This document shows positions 55,401 to 63,655 of a stretch of 64,000 nt of DNA, one piece after another. Origin of the DNA: Spirosoma sp. KUDC1026 (GTDB taxonomy: Bacteria > Bacteroidota > Bacteroidia > Cytophagales > Spirosomataceae); contig NZ_CP056032.1 in assembly GCF_013375035.1 (NCBI RefSeq), forward strand, positions 3,780,001 through 3,844,000, in the 5' to 3' direction. Below the pieces are notes generated by a model. That model worked only from the letters and a program-made list of their open reading frames with translations, searched no databases and was not told the DNA's origin. How positions within the stretch are numbered: the stretch's first letter is position 1; each line of letters starts with the position of its first letter. The position numbers were made by a program, and so were the translations under genes.

Positions 55401-55686
55401 GCGTTGTCTGGTTGCCGACGGCTACCTCCTGCGTTTTTGAACCAATGGCCGATATAACCAGCACTGGATTTGTGCCCCGAATGCTCAGGGCAAAATTACC
55501 TTCGGCATCCGTAGCTACCCCGGTCGTCGTGCCTTTCAGGACAACGTTGGCGCCGGGAACGGGGCCGTCAGCATTGGTAACACGTCCGGTAATCCGGCGG
55601 TCCTGGGCCATCGCATTCATACTCAGTAAGAGCAGAAAGACACCCAGTACTACAGACTGTAAGGTCTGGTAGAGTTTAGTGTTCAT
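52402..55686 (-). CDS. SusC/RagA family TonB-linked outer-membrane transporter
   Basis: A 1094-residue transporter. A signal peptide (LQSVVLGVFLLLLSMNAMAQ) is followed by a carboxypeptidase-regulatory-like domain (ITGRVTNADGPVPGANVVLK). The TonB-box region is LQEVVVTGYTTDNKRETTGA. The plug shows QPLYVVDGVPTQSTQFLNPD and ILKDASSASIYGARAANGVI, the SusC signature. The barrel ends in NAGLSVGL. It is co-transcribed with the SusD gene, 33 bases downstream. It lacks any adjacent sigma or anti-sigma gene. A large FG-GAP lipoprotein gene is divergent from it. Confidence 0.97.
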   Translation of the reverse strand: MNTKLYQTLQSVVLGVFLLLLSMNAMAQDRRITGRVTNADGPVPGANVVLKGTTTGVATDAEGNFALSIRGTNPVLVISAIGSKTQEVAVGNQTTLSIVLQDDATALQEVVVTGYTTDNKRETTGAVATVKAQDLKVVPSANVETQLQGRVAGVTVIASGQPGANNTVRVRGFGAFGGNQPLYVVDGVPTQSTQFLNPDDVESTTILKDASSASIYGARAANGVIVITTKKGQRKAQKLSISYDGLYGFTDPGTAPAVLNPQQQADWTWAAVRNRQTSLGQPVSYTGIASGQYGSGNTPVLPDYINVGGRSGVIGTVDLNAERANYNVDPNRGAIYQVVRANKQGTDWYGAIVRNAPLLRQTLGFSGGTESSRYFVSLGQQKQAGILKYNDYQRYDIRANSEFDIIKNLRFGENFQMTYINNSGQIGGGTNGQQLAQEESVILSAFRMAPIIPIYDEFGGYAGTAAKGFNNPANPVAARDGVRNNRSFNVSAFGNVYLEYDPIPALTLRSSLGGGYSNYYYKNFNRRSYENAENNGAFSLNEGAGYNFNWVFTNTAQYKTRIGNDHSLDVLAGIEALNDGAGRNISGTGQNPFTTDPNYVSFNTTSGSGRVLNGDLYNGVNFYSIFGRANYILMDKYILTGVIRRDGSSRFGSANRYGVFPAFSAAWRISGEEFMKNVPFITDLKIRGGYGIMGNSNNVDPNNQFSLYQSNVANGYDIAGSNSSTAAAFFRNRIGNPNAKWESSVTTNVGVDGTFLNGKLDLVLDIWRKDTRDLLFQAPIPGVVGSRASAPSVNVGSMRNQGIDLQITTRGRTSASGLGYEVSVNGSFLKNEIQGLAPGVDYFDVGLPTNRIGGLPTRLQAGQPLGSFFGYKVVGLWQSQEEVNRANAGATGGTYQIGAGAGRFRYADTNGDGIVNEADRTFIGSPVPKFTGGINLRLDYKGFDFLVYAYTSLGNNLLNYSKWFTDFYPSFPGAAVSTRVLNSWTPTNTNTNQPIFEDVSNISTNGAINSWYVENGSFLRLQNITLGYTLPTGLLDRIGLKRVRVSIAANNILTLTKYSGLDPGVGAANDQLLGIDVGNYPITPSFNAGLSVGL

Positions 55687-56085
55687 AGGGTTTGTATTAT
55701 TGAGCTATAAATTTGAATCAATATTAGATTCCCTATTTTACTTTTCAAAGGTTCACTTGATCTATACGTGCAAAAGATTAGATTTATTCATAAGTTTATT
55801 AAAAAAGTATCAATTTAAAATCAGAGAAGATCAATAAAGTACCGATTAATCATTAATCCAATTTCATCCGAAAAGATCAAGCTACTCTCTCTTAACTTCT
55901 ATTTACTTTTTTCAGGTTAGTTTATTAACGCTGAGTACACCTACTCCCCTCCCCTATCAGCCGCTGTATTTCCTATGGTTTTTACTTAACTACATCACAA
56001 TTAACTTTGCTGCCGTTTGTTTGCTGGGTTTTGGTATCGTACAGATTATATTTTGTATTTTAGCCATCCCATTTGTTGCTTACCT
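55687..56085. promoter_or_regulatory. AT-rich divergent promoter region
   Basis: This 399-base gap separates the divergent SusC and FG-GAP genes and is clearly richer in A/T than its surroundings. TAACTTTG at 56002-56009 matches the Bacteroidota -7 consensus TAnnTTTG for the + strand gene, but no TTTG was found at the -33 distance. No equivalent was identified for the minus-strand gene. No inverted-repeat operator or convincing small gene was seen. Confidence 0.5.
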
Positions 56086-59000
56086 ATGTTTAGACGCTTT
56101 CTCTCTGTCCTTTTACTTTCTGCTTCACTTGTCTGGTCGGTTGCCGCCTGCCAGTTTTCGGAAAAACCCTTATTCAGCCTCTTACCTGCCGACGAAACCG
56201 GCATTACCTTCTCTAATCGGATTGTTGACAACGACTCATCCAGCATCCTGGATGCCGAATACTATTACAATGGTGGTGGCGTCGCTCTGGGCGATTTTAA
56301 CAATGATGGGAAGACCGACGTGTTCTTCTCCGGTAATCAGGTGGCCAACCGGCTCTACCTGAACCAGGGCGATTTTAAATTCACCGACATTAGTCAGTCG
56401 GCGGGGATTGGTGGAAATGGCAAGTGGTGCTCAGGCGTTACGCTAGTCGATGTGAACAACGATGGCTGGCTGGACATCTATGTGGGCGCTACGTTAAGCA
56501 ACAATGCCCGGCGCCGGGAAAATCTACTGTATGTCAACCAGGGGGCTAAAAACGGCCAGCCACCCGTTTTTCGGGAGATGGCAAAGGAATACGGGATTGC
56601 CGACGATGGACACACGACCAGTGCGGCCTTCTTTGACTATGACAATGACGGTGACCTTGATCTATATGTGTTAACGGACGTCATCGACGACTACCCGAAC
56701 GCCTATAAGGCCAAGATCCTGGATGGCACCGCTCCCAACACCGACCGCCTGTATCGCAACGACTTCGACGCTAAAGCTGGCCACCCGGTTTTCACGAACG
56801 TATCGAAGCAAGCGGGTATTCTGATTGAAGGGTATGGGCTGGGGTTAAATATCACCGACATCAACCGCGACGGCTGGAAGGACATCTACGTGACCAACGA
56901 CTATCTGTCCGACGATTTGCTGTATATCAACAATCGCGACGGTACGTTCACCGACCAGGCTGCCAAGTATTTCAAGCATACCAGCAACACCGCTATGGGC
57001 AACGACGTCACCGACATCAACAACGATGGACTGGTTGACGTAGTGGCACTGGACATGATGCCCCGCGACAACCGACGCAAGAAAATGCTGCTCGGGCCGA
57101 ACGACTACCAGACGTACCTCAACAACGAGGAATACAAACATATGCACCAGTACGTCCGGAATACACTGCAGTTGAACCAGGGTAACCGCCCGTCCTCGAA
57201 AGCCGATTCGGCTCATCCCGTTTTCAGTGAGATCAGTCTGTTGGCTGACGTTGCCGAAACGGACTGGAGCTGGACTCCACTGGTAGCCGATTTTGATCAC
57301 GATGGGTACCGCGACCTGATTGTAACCAATGGCTTCCCGAAAGATGTAACCGACCGCGATTTTATGGCCTTCCGGACCGAGAGTTCGAGCGTTGCCGGAC
57401 GGGCCTTCACCATCGATCAGATCCCTGAGGTCAAAATCAGCAATTACGCGTTCCGCAATAACGGCAGCCGTCAGCCCGGTGCCCTGACGTTCGAGAATGT
57501 CACGCAGAACTGGGGAGTCAACAATCCGTCCTTTTCGAACGGCGCGGCTTACGGCGATCTGGACAACGACGGCGACCTGGACTATATCGTCAACAACATC
57601 AACGATTCGGCCTTTGTCTACCGAAATAACCTGGTTGAAAGCAAGCCCGAAAAAGCGAATTACCTGCGGGTGAAATTCGTCGGAGCAGCGCAGAACCGGA
57701 TGGGACTGGGTGCTTTTGTCGAACTGGACTATGGCCCGGGCAAGCAGCATCAGGTGTACGAACATAGCCCCTACCGGGGGTATCTGTCAACGGTTGAGCC
57801 TGTTGCGCATTTTGGTCTGGGCGGGGCTACGACCATTGACGAGGTACGTATCATCTGGCCTGCGCACAACGGTGAGCCTGCTCGTCAGCAGACGCTCCGC
57901 AACGTAAAAGCCAATCAGATTCTGACTGCTGATATCCGTAACGCCCGCGAACCGCTGAGTCGTCCGGCCCAGCCCAAGACTCAGTTCACGGAAGTGACCG
58001 ACTCGCTGGGGATTGCCTTTATGCACCAGGAACCCGAGTACATTGACTTCAACGTACAGAAACTGCTCCCGCACAAGTTTTCGCAGTACGGCCCGGCGGT
58101 AGCGGTGGGAGATGTCAACGGCGATGGGTTCGACGATATTTTTCTGGGTGGCTCCCGGACCAAGAAAGGGCTTTTTCTGTTACAGACGGCCCAGGGATCG
58201 TTCACCGAAAAAGATCTGCTACCCACATCTCCATCCCTTCCGGGTCAGACCGACGGTAAGCCGGAAGAGGACATGGGAACGCTACTGTTCGACGCAGACG
58301 GCGATGGTGACCTGGATCTCTACGTGGCCAGCGGCAGCAGCGAAGGCAATGCCAATACGCCTGTTTTTCAGGATCGACTCTACATCAACGATGGTAAGGG
58401 CAGCTTTACGCTGGCAGCGCAGGCTTTGCCGGTAAATACAACCAGTAAATCCTGCGTAAAAGCGGTGGATTTTGACCGCGATGGTGATCTGGATCTATTT
58501 GTTGGCGGCCGGGTTGAACCCGATCATTATCCAAAACCCGTATCGAGCTGCATCCTGCGGAACGATTCCAAACCAGGCCAGCCCCGTTTCACGGACGTAA
58601 CGAAAACTGTAGCCCCCGAGCTGACAAACATCGGTCTGATCTGCGACGCGCTCTGGACTGACCCCGACAACGATGGCTGGCCCGATCTCCTCCTCTCGGG
58701 CGAGTTCATGCCGCTGACGCTGCTGAAGAACAAAGCGGGAAAACTCACGAAAACTACCTGTGGGCTGGATGCGCAAAAAGGCTGGTGGAATTCCCTTGTA
58801 GCCGGTGATTTTGACCGCGATGGCGACATTGACTACGTAGCGGGTAACCTGGGACTGAACGCCCGGATGCGCGCCAGCGACCGGGAGCCAGTGCGGGTTT
58901 ACGCCAGCGATTTTGACAATAACGGATTCTACGACGTGATTCCGACAATTTTTATTCCCGATGAGAACGGGGCCAGCCGGGAGTTTACTTTCCACGGGCG

Positions 59001-59721
59001 TGAGGATCTGATCAAACAAATGATCACCATGCGTCGCCGGTTCCCGATGTTCAAGGACTTTTCTCAGGCCAGCATCGACAAGCTTTTGACGCCCGAAGAA
59101 CGGCAAAGCGCGCTGGTGCTGGAAGCCAACTACATGCAGTCGGCCTACGTAGAGAACAAGGGCGATGGGACGTTCGTACTACATCCCCTACCCATCCAGG
59201 CGCAGCTGGCCCCAATTTTCGGGATGGTTGCCGAAGACGTTGACCGCGACGGAAAGCTGGATGTTTTGCTGGTGGGGAACGACTACGGCGGGGAAGTCCT
59301 GTCGGGGCGCTACGATGCCCTCAACGGCCTTTATCTGAAGGGCGACGGAAAAGGTGGTTTCGCGGCTCAGCCGCTTGCCAGCAGCGGGTTTTACGTACCG
59401 GGCAACGCCAAAGGGCTGGCCCAACTCACCGACGCCAAAGGGCGCGAGTTAGTCATTGCGACGCAGAACCGGGGGCCGCTCTGCGTCTTTCGCAACAGCA
59501 ATCCGGTGCCCAGCGTGCGCCTGCGCCCAGCCGACGTATCGGCGCTGCTGACCTTCCCTGATGGTAAGAAACAGAAAGTAGAATTTACGTACGGCAGTTC
59601 ATTTATGTCCCAGTCGGCCCGGGTCCTGTTCATTGATCCGCAGGTAAAATCAATCGAGATCAGCGACGCGAAAGGAAATAAACGTCAGGAGATTGGCTCT
59701 GATAGGCTGGTCAAACGCTAA
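56086..59721 (+). CDS. FG-GAP/ASPIC-UnbV repeat lipoprotein
   Basis: A 1211-residue surface or periplasmic lipoprotein. The signal ends at SVAAC, with the lipidated cysteine at about residue 21. It carries many calcium-binding DxNxDGxxD-type repeats: DFNNDGKTD, DVNNDGWLD, DYDNDGDLD, DINRDGWKD, DINNDGLVD, DLDNDGDLD, DVNGDGFDD and DADGDGDLD, with more to the end, as in integrin-like beta-propellers. At about residues 535-630 is the ASPIC/UnbV domain (GLGAFVELDYGPGKQHQVYE, HFGLGGATTIDEVRIIWPA). The function is unknown; such proteins often lie near SusCD pairs and may bind polymers. The ATG at 56086 is chosen over 56017 for the lipoprotein signal. Confidence 0.9.
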   Translation: MFRRFLSVLLLSASLVWSVAACQFSEKPLFSLLPADETGITFSNRIVDNDSSSILDAEYYYNGGGVALGDFNNDGKTDVFFSGNQVANRLYLNQGDFKFTDISQSAGIGGNGKWCSGVTLVDVNNDGWLDIYVGATLSNNARRRENLLYVNQGAKNGQPPVFREMAKEYGIADDGHTTSAAFFDYDNDGDLDLYVLTDVIDDYPNAYKAKILDGTAPNTDRLYRNDFDAKAGHPVFTNVSKQAGILIEGYGLGLNITDINRDGWKDIYVTNDYLSDDLLYINNRDGTFTDQAAKYFKHTSNTAMGNDVTDINNDGLVDVVALDMMPRDNRRKKMLLGPNDYQTYLNNEEYKHMHQYVRNTLQLNQGNRPSSKADSAHPVFSEISLLADVAETDWSWTPLVADFDHDGYRDLIVTNGFPKDVTDRDFMAFRTESSSVAGRAFTIDQIPEVKISNYAFRNNGSRQPGALTFENVTQNWGVNNPSFSNGAAYGDLDNDGDLDYIVNNINDSAFVYRNNLVESKPEKANYLRVKFVGAAQNRMGLGAFVELDYGPGKQHQVYEHSPYRGYLSTVEPVAHFGLGGATTIDEVRIIWPAHNGEPARQQTLRNVKANQILTADIRNAREPLSRPAQPKTQFTEVTDSLGIAFMHQEPEYIDFNVQKLLPHKFSQYGPAVAVGDVNGDGFDDIFLGGSRTKKGLFLLQTAQGSFTEKDLLPTSPSLPGQTDGKPEEDMGTLLFDADGDGDLDLYVASGSSEGNANTPVFQDRLYINDGKGSFTLAAQALPVNTTSKSCVKAVDFDRDGDLDLFVGGRVEPDHYPKPVSSCILRNDSKPGQPRFTDVTKTVAPELTNIGLICDALWTDPDNDGWPDLLLSGEFMPLTLLKNKAGKLTKTTCGLDAQKGWWNSLVAGDFDRDGDIDYVAGNLGLNARMRASDREPVRVYASDFDNNGFYDVIPTIFIPDENGASREFTFHGREDLIKQMITMRRRFPMFKDFSQASIDKLLTPEERQSALVLEANYMQSAYVENKGDGTFVLHPLPIQAQLAPIFGMVAEDVDRDGKLDVLLVGNDYGGEVLSGRYDALNGLYLKGDGKGGFAAQPLASSGFYVPGNAKGLAQLTDAKGRELVIATQNRGPLCVFRNSNPVPSVRLRPADVSALLTFPDGKKQKVEFTYGSSFMSQSARVLFIDPQVKSIEISDAKGNKRQEIGSDRLVKR

Positions 59722-59724
59722 CAA

Positions 59725-59755
59725 AAAAGCCGCCCCGACTATCGGGCCGGCTTTT
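59725..59755 (+). terminator. Terminator after the FG-GAP gene
   Basis: AAAAGCCG (59725-59732) pairs with CGGCTTTT (59748-59755), with an inner CCCGA/TCGGG stem. It is close to the stop codon at 59721. Confidence 0.8.
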
Positions 59756-59793
59756 GCTTGTAAATAAATAATCCAAACTGGTTTAGATTATTT

Positions 59794-59861
59794 ACCCCTA
59801 AATCCCCTGAAGGGGACTTCTCTCGTATGTAGACAAAGTTCTCTTTGGGGGATTTAGGGGT
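59794..59861. repeat. Imperfect palindromic repeat
   Basis: The left arm, 59794-59819 (beginning ACCCCTAAATCCCC), and right arm, 59836-59861, are 26 bases long. They match as an inverted repeat at 22 positions, with the outer 14 perfect, around a 16-base loop. It looks like a dispersed palindromic or MITE-type unit, and is the only copy seen in this window. Confidence 0.75.
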
Positions 59862-59917
59862 TATGAGCTTTACTCTAAGGTAATCTCACTGATCTTCTTA
59901 TTACTACGTAAGCCGTT

Positions 59918-60457
59918 TTATGCTTCGGCCTGTTCTGCCTCCGCAGTCACCTCGGTCAGCGGCCTCAGATTACGCTGCTCTTCGCCGTTGAAGGGAAACA
60001 CATCCAGAATTTTGGTGGTATTCACATCAGTGATTTCAAAAGGGTCCAGCGAAGTTTTCAGGCTGTATTCCACCCGTTCGTAAGCCTGTTTGGGGTTCTG
60101 GGCGTTGATAAGCATGTTGCTGGGCGTTTTCTTTTGTTTGCCCGTTTTCTCATCTTCCAAAATATACATGGCTTTCACCTTATACCAGACGGTCAGCCGC
60201 GCTGTTTCGCCCCCGTCTTCTTCGTTGAAGAATACATCGGCGAGCTGCATCCGGCTGATGTTAGTGATTTCAAAATCGGGTGTATTGGCCGCAATCTCCT
60301 GATACAGCCGGGCTTCAGCCTCGGTATAGGAAACGGCATCAACCAGATACGCTTCCGTAACGGTTTTCTGTTTGATAAACTCTTCGTTCCGCGTGCCGAC
60401 ATTCGAGTCGTCAATGGGCTGCTGATAGCGAATTTTACCGAGGAACCAGTTTGGCAT
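59918..60457 (-). CDS. DUF4494 domain-containing protein
   Basis: A 179-residue cytoplasmic protein. MPNWFLGKIRYQQPIDDSNV, KQKTVTEAYLVDAVSYTEAE, PDFEITNISRMQLADVFFNE and ILDVFPFNGEEQRNL are typical of DUF4494, a Bacteroidota family of unknown function. It is mostly beta with an acidic, Ala/Glu-rich C-terminal tail (TEVTAEAEQAEA). No partner gene is adjacent. Confidence 0.9.
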   Translation of the reverse strand: MPNWFLGKIRYQQPIDDSNVGTRNEEFIKQKTVTEAYLVDAVSYTEAEARLYQEIAANTPDFEITNISRMQLADVFFNEEDGGETARLTVWYKVKAMYILEDEKTGKQKKTPSNMLINAQNPKQAYERVEYSLKTSLDPFEITDVNTTKILDVFPFNGEEQRNLRPLTEVTAEAEQAEA

Positions 60458-60589
60458 GTTTGCGTGATTTAGTCTATAAAGAAAACAAGAAAAAGTGGGC
60501 GAAGGTGCCTAAAAAACGGCAATTTCCCAGCTTTTTGCGCAAGAAGATCAGCCAGCGCAGCACCAGCAATACGGGTCCGTAAGCCAGCA

Positions 60590-60620
60590 AAAAGCCCCGT
60601 CTTCCTGAGACGGGGCTTTT
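60590..60620 (-). terminator. Terminator of the M3 peptidase gene
   Basis: AAAAGCCCCGTCT (60590-60602) pairs exactly with AGACGGGGCTTTT (60608-60620) around a 5-base loop. On the minus strand it runs into TTTTTGC. Confidence 0.9.
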
Positions 60621-60638
60621 CTGTTTCGGCGTTTTCGT

Positions 60639-62801
60639 CTAGAGAATCAGACCACTTCGGCGGAGCATTGCTTTCGGTGATGGCTCGCGGCCCCGGAATT
60701 TTTTATACAATTCCATCGGACGCTCGCTGCCGCCTTTTTCGAGTACGTTCTTCCGGAAACTATCGGCGGCCGTTTTATTGGTCAGACCACCGTTTTCCTT
60801 GAAGAACTCGAACGCATCGGCGTCCAGCACTTCACTCCATTTATAGCTGTAGTAACCCGCCGAGTAGCCCCCTGCGAAAATGTGCGAGAAGGCCGGGCTG
60901 AAGGCGACGCCCTCTACGCGGGGGAACAGGTTCGTCAGGGAGTCTACTTTATTTTCAACGTCCGAGATACTCTCGCCGGTTGGTTTCTGGCCGTGGTAGT
61001 ACATGTCGACCATACCAAACCGCAGCTGACGCAGATTAGCCAGGCCGGCCAGGAAGTTCTGGCTCGCGCGAATCTTCTCGATTAACTCGTTCGGGATCAC
61101 TTCGCCAGTCTGGTAGTGTTTGGCAAACAGTTTCAGTGCTTCAGGATCATAGCACCAGTTTTCCATTACCTGCGAAGGCAGTTCCACAAAATCGCGGGGC
61201 ACGCTCGTGCCGCTCAGACTTTCATAGTTACCGTTAGCCAACATACCGTGCAATCCGTGGCCGAACTCGTGGAAGAGCGTCGTCACCTCATAGAAGGTCA
61301 GCAGCGAAGGCTTCGTGTCCGTGGGCCGGGTGAAGTTACAGACGTTGATGATATGCGGCCGTACGTTCTGACCCTTTTCGACTTTCTGCCCCTGCAGATC
61401 GTTCATCCAGGCACCGCTCCGTTTCCCGGCGCGGGGGAAATAATCGCCGTAGAACACAGCCAGGAACTTCCCGTCCTTATCAAATACGTCGAAGGTTTTC
61501 ACCTCAGCGTTATAAACCGGAATGTCCTTTCGCTCCTTGAACGTAATGCCATACAGTTTATTCGCTACCGTAAAAGCACCATTCAGGACGTTTTCAAGTT
61601 TGAAATACGGCTTCAGGGTTTCGTCGTCGAGGTCATATTTTTCTTTCTTCAGCTTCTCGGCGTAGTAACTGTTGTCCCAGGCCTGTAGCTTGTCGTCGGT
61701 GAAACCGTTCGCTTTGGCATACGTCGTCAGTTCACCCAGTTGCTTCTCGGCGGCCGGGCGGGCATAACCCACCAGTTCATCCAGGAAGCTCTGTACTTTG
61801 CTGCGCGAACCGGCCATGCTTTCTTCCAGCACAAAATCGGCGTGGGTCGGATACCCCAGCAGATTAGCCCGCTCGTACCGCAGTTTTACAATCTTGTCGA
61901 TGATGGCCGAGTTGTCGTTCTTGTCGCCGTGAAAACCGCGTCCGTTGAAAGCCATATACAGCTGCTTACGCAACTCCCGGTTGTCGGCATATTGCATGAA
62001 CGGACCGTAGCTGGGGGCCTGTAGGGAAAAGACGTATCCCTCTTTGCCCTTCTGTTTCGCCGTTGCTTTGGCCGCTTCGACAACGTAATCGGGCAGACCG
62101 GCCAGGTCTTTTTCGTCGGTCACGAGCATGGTGTACTCGTTTGTTTCGTTCAGGACGTTTTCACCGAACTGGAGCGACAGCTGCGACAGTTCTTTGTCGA
62201 TAGCCCGCAGCCGTTCCTTGCCTTTTTCGTCCAGGTTGGCTCCGTTACGCGAAAAGCGTTTGTACGCTTTTTCGAGCAGCATTGCACTTTCAGGATCAAG
62301 CTTCAGTTTCTCCCGTTGGTCATACACCGTCTTGATGCGTGCGAACAGCTTCTCGTTCAGGGTAATGTCGTTGCCGTACTCACTCAGCATCGGCGATACT
62401 TCCTTCACGATCGCCTGGATCTCGGGCGAAGTTTCGGCGCTGTTCAGATTAAACAGCACAGATGTTACTTTGCCCAGTTGTTCACCCGACTGTTCCAAAG
62501 CGACAATCGTATTCTCGAACGTTGGCTTGGCGGCATTCTTAACAATAGCCTCTACCTCTTTCCGACCCTGCTCCAGGCCATCTTTGATGGCAGGCAGGTA
62601 ATCGTCATTCTTGATCTTGTCAAAAGGGGCCGTCTGATGGGGTGTCGTGTACGGCGCTAAGAAAGGATTCTGGTTCATTTTGGATTTAGCCGACGCTGAC
62701 TGGGCTATCGCGGTGGTAGGCATCAGCACTGAAGCCGACACGACCGTAGCGATGGCCGCCAGTACCCCGCCGGTTTTCATGAGTTGTCGATGTATCAACA
62801 T
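60639..62801 (-). CDS. Exported M3 family dipeptidyl carboxypeptidase (Dcp-like)
   Basis: A 720-residue zinc metallopeptidase related to peptidyl-dipeptidase Dcp and oligopeptidase A. The zinc site is H511-E-F-G-H515 in LFHEFGHGLHGM, with a downstream glutamate in the FVELPSQVMENW segment as third ligand. FSPAFSHIFAGGYSAGYYSY is a late M3 hallmark. The N-terminus MLIHRQLMKTGGVLAAIATV leads to a signal peptide ending near TAIAQ, so it acts in the periplasm, where Dcp-type enzymes remove C-terminal dipeptides. Starts at 62801 and 62780 both give a signal peptide; an upstream frame extension to 62873 is disfavoured. Confidence 0.95.
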   Translation of the reverse strand: MLIHRQLMKTGGVLAAIATVVSASVLMPTTAIAQSASAKSKMNQNPFLAPYTTPHQTAPFDKIKNDDYLPAIKDGLEQGRKEVEAIVKNAAKPTFENTIVALEQSGEQLGKVTSVLFNLNSAETSPEIQAIVKEVSPMLSEYGNDITLNEKLFARIKTVYDQREKLKLDPESAMLLEKAYKRFSRNGANLDEKGKERLRAIDKELSQLSLQFGENVLNETNEYTMLVTDEKDLAGLPDYVVEAAKATAKQKGKEGYVFSLQAPSYGPFMQYADNRELRKQLYMAFNGRGFHGDKNDNSAIIDKIVKLRYERANLLGYPTHADFVLEESMAGSRSKVQSFLDELVGYARPAAEKQLGELTTYAKANGFTDDKLQAWDNSYYAEKLKKEKYDLDDETLKPYFKLENVLNGAFTVANKLYGITFKERKDIPVYNAEVKTFDVFDKDGKFLAVFYGDYFPRAGKRSGAWMNDLQGQKVEKGQNVRPHIINVCNFTRPTDTKPSLLTFYEVTTLFHEFGHGLHGMLANGNYESLSGTSVPRDFVELPSQVMENWCYDPEALKLFAKHYQTGEVIPNELIEKIRASQNFLAGLANLRQLRFGMVDMYYHGQKPTGESISDVENKVDSLTNLFPRVEGVAFSPAFSHIFAGGYSAGYYSYKWSEVLDADAFEFFKENGGLTNKTAADSFRKNVLEKGGSERPMELYKKFRGREPSPKAMLRRSGLIL

Positions 62802-63016
62802 TGCAAATTGCGAAATGAGTTTCCCGGAAAAATACGAAACAATTGGCGCGTTGCCAATGGGCAGCTTAGTCAACGGCCGAAAGTCGGGTCGAACGGCAAT
62901 GGATTCAGGCTAGCGGTACTATTTGCCGGTTCAGCTACCGGTTTTCTCAGTTGGCTATTCTGGTAGACTGATCGACAGCAGCCGTGCCTATCTTTGTCAC
63001 GTTACGTTCTACATTT

Positions 63017-63655
63017 ATGGCCATTCCCGATCCTTCAACCGTATTTCCGCTGGCTGGCTACGACCGGCTGTGCTTTCTGAAAAACGTCGTCAACCACCCG
63101 CAAATCAGCATTGGTGACTACACGTATTACGATGATTTCGACTCGGTCGAGAATTTTCAGAAGAACGTTCGTTACCTATTCGACTTCACCGGCGATCGGC
63201 TGACCATCGGCAAATTCTGCATGATTGCGTCGGGTGTAGAGTTTATTATGAACGGCGCGAATCACCTGGTCAACGCCGTCACTTCGTATCCATTTGCCAT
63301 TTTTGGCGGAGACTGGGCCAACGCCATGGACGGGAAATCGTATCCTACCAAAGGCGATACGGTCATTGGAAACGATGTCTGGATTGGCTACCGGGCCTCC
63401 ATCCTGCCCGGCGTGACTATCGGCGACGGGAGTATTATTGGCTCATACTCGGTCGTTACGCGCGACGTACCGCCCTACAGCATTGTCGGTGGAAATCCCG
63501 CCAGGGTGATTCGTTCCCGATTTGACGAAGCCACCAGAACAGCTCTGCTGGCCACCCGCTGGTGGGACTGGCCGATTGACAGGATTACCCGTTACGCAGC
63601 CTATCTGACCGGTCCCGCTACGGATTTTCTGAACGCCCTGGCGAACGATCAGTGA
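63017..63655 (+). CDS. Vat/CatB-type xenobiotic O-acetyltransferase
   Basis: A 212-residue left-handed beta-helix acetyltransferase. QISIGDYTYYDDFDSVENFQ, FCMIASGVEFIMNGANHLVN with the catalytic-type histidine, FAIFGGDW, DTVIGNDVWIGYRASILPGV and YSIVGGNPARVIRSRFD match the Vat/XAT family, which acetylates streptogramin A or chloramphenicol. Chromosomal homologues of unknown natural substrate are common, so resistance cannot be concluded. The ATG at 63017 (MAIPDPSTVF) is preferred to 62984. It is convergent with a Crp/Fnr gene with no gap. Confidence 0.88.
   Translation: MAIPDPSTVFPLAGYDRLCFLKNVVNHPQISIGDYTYYDDFDSVENFQKNVRYLFDFTGDRLTIGKFCMIASGVEFIMNGANHLVNAVTSYPFAIFGGDWANAMDGKSYPTKGDTVIGNDVWIGYRASILPGVTIGDGSIIGSYSVVTRDVPPYSIVGGNPARVIRSRFDEATRTALLATRWWDWPIDRITRYAAYLTGPATDFLNALANDQ

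Noticed and set aside
63017-63655. Calling the Vat-like protein an acquired antibiotic resistance gene
   Set aside because: It is embedded among chromosomal genes with no mobile element, and chromosomal acetyltransferases of this family often have other substrates.
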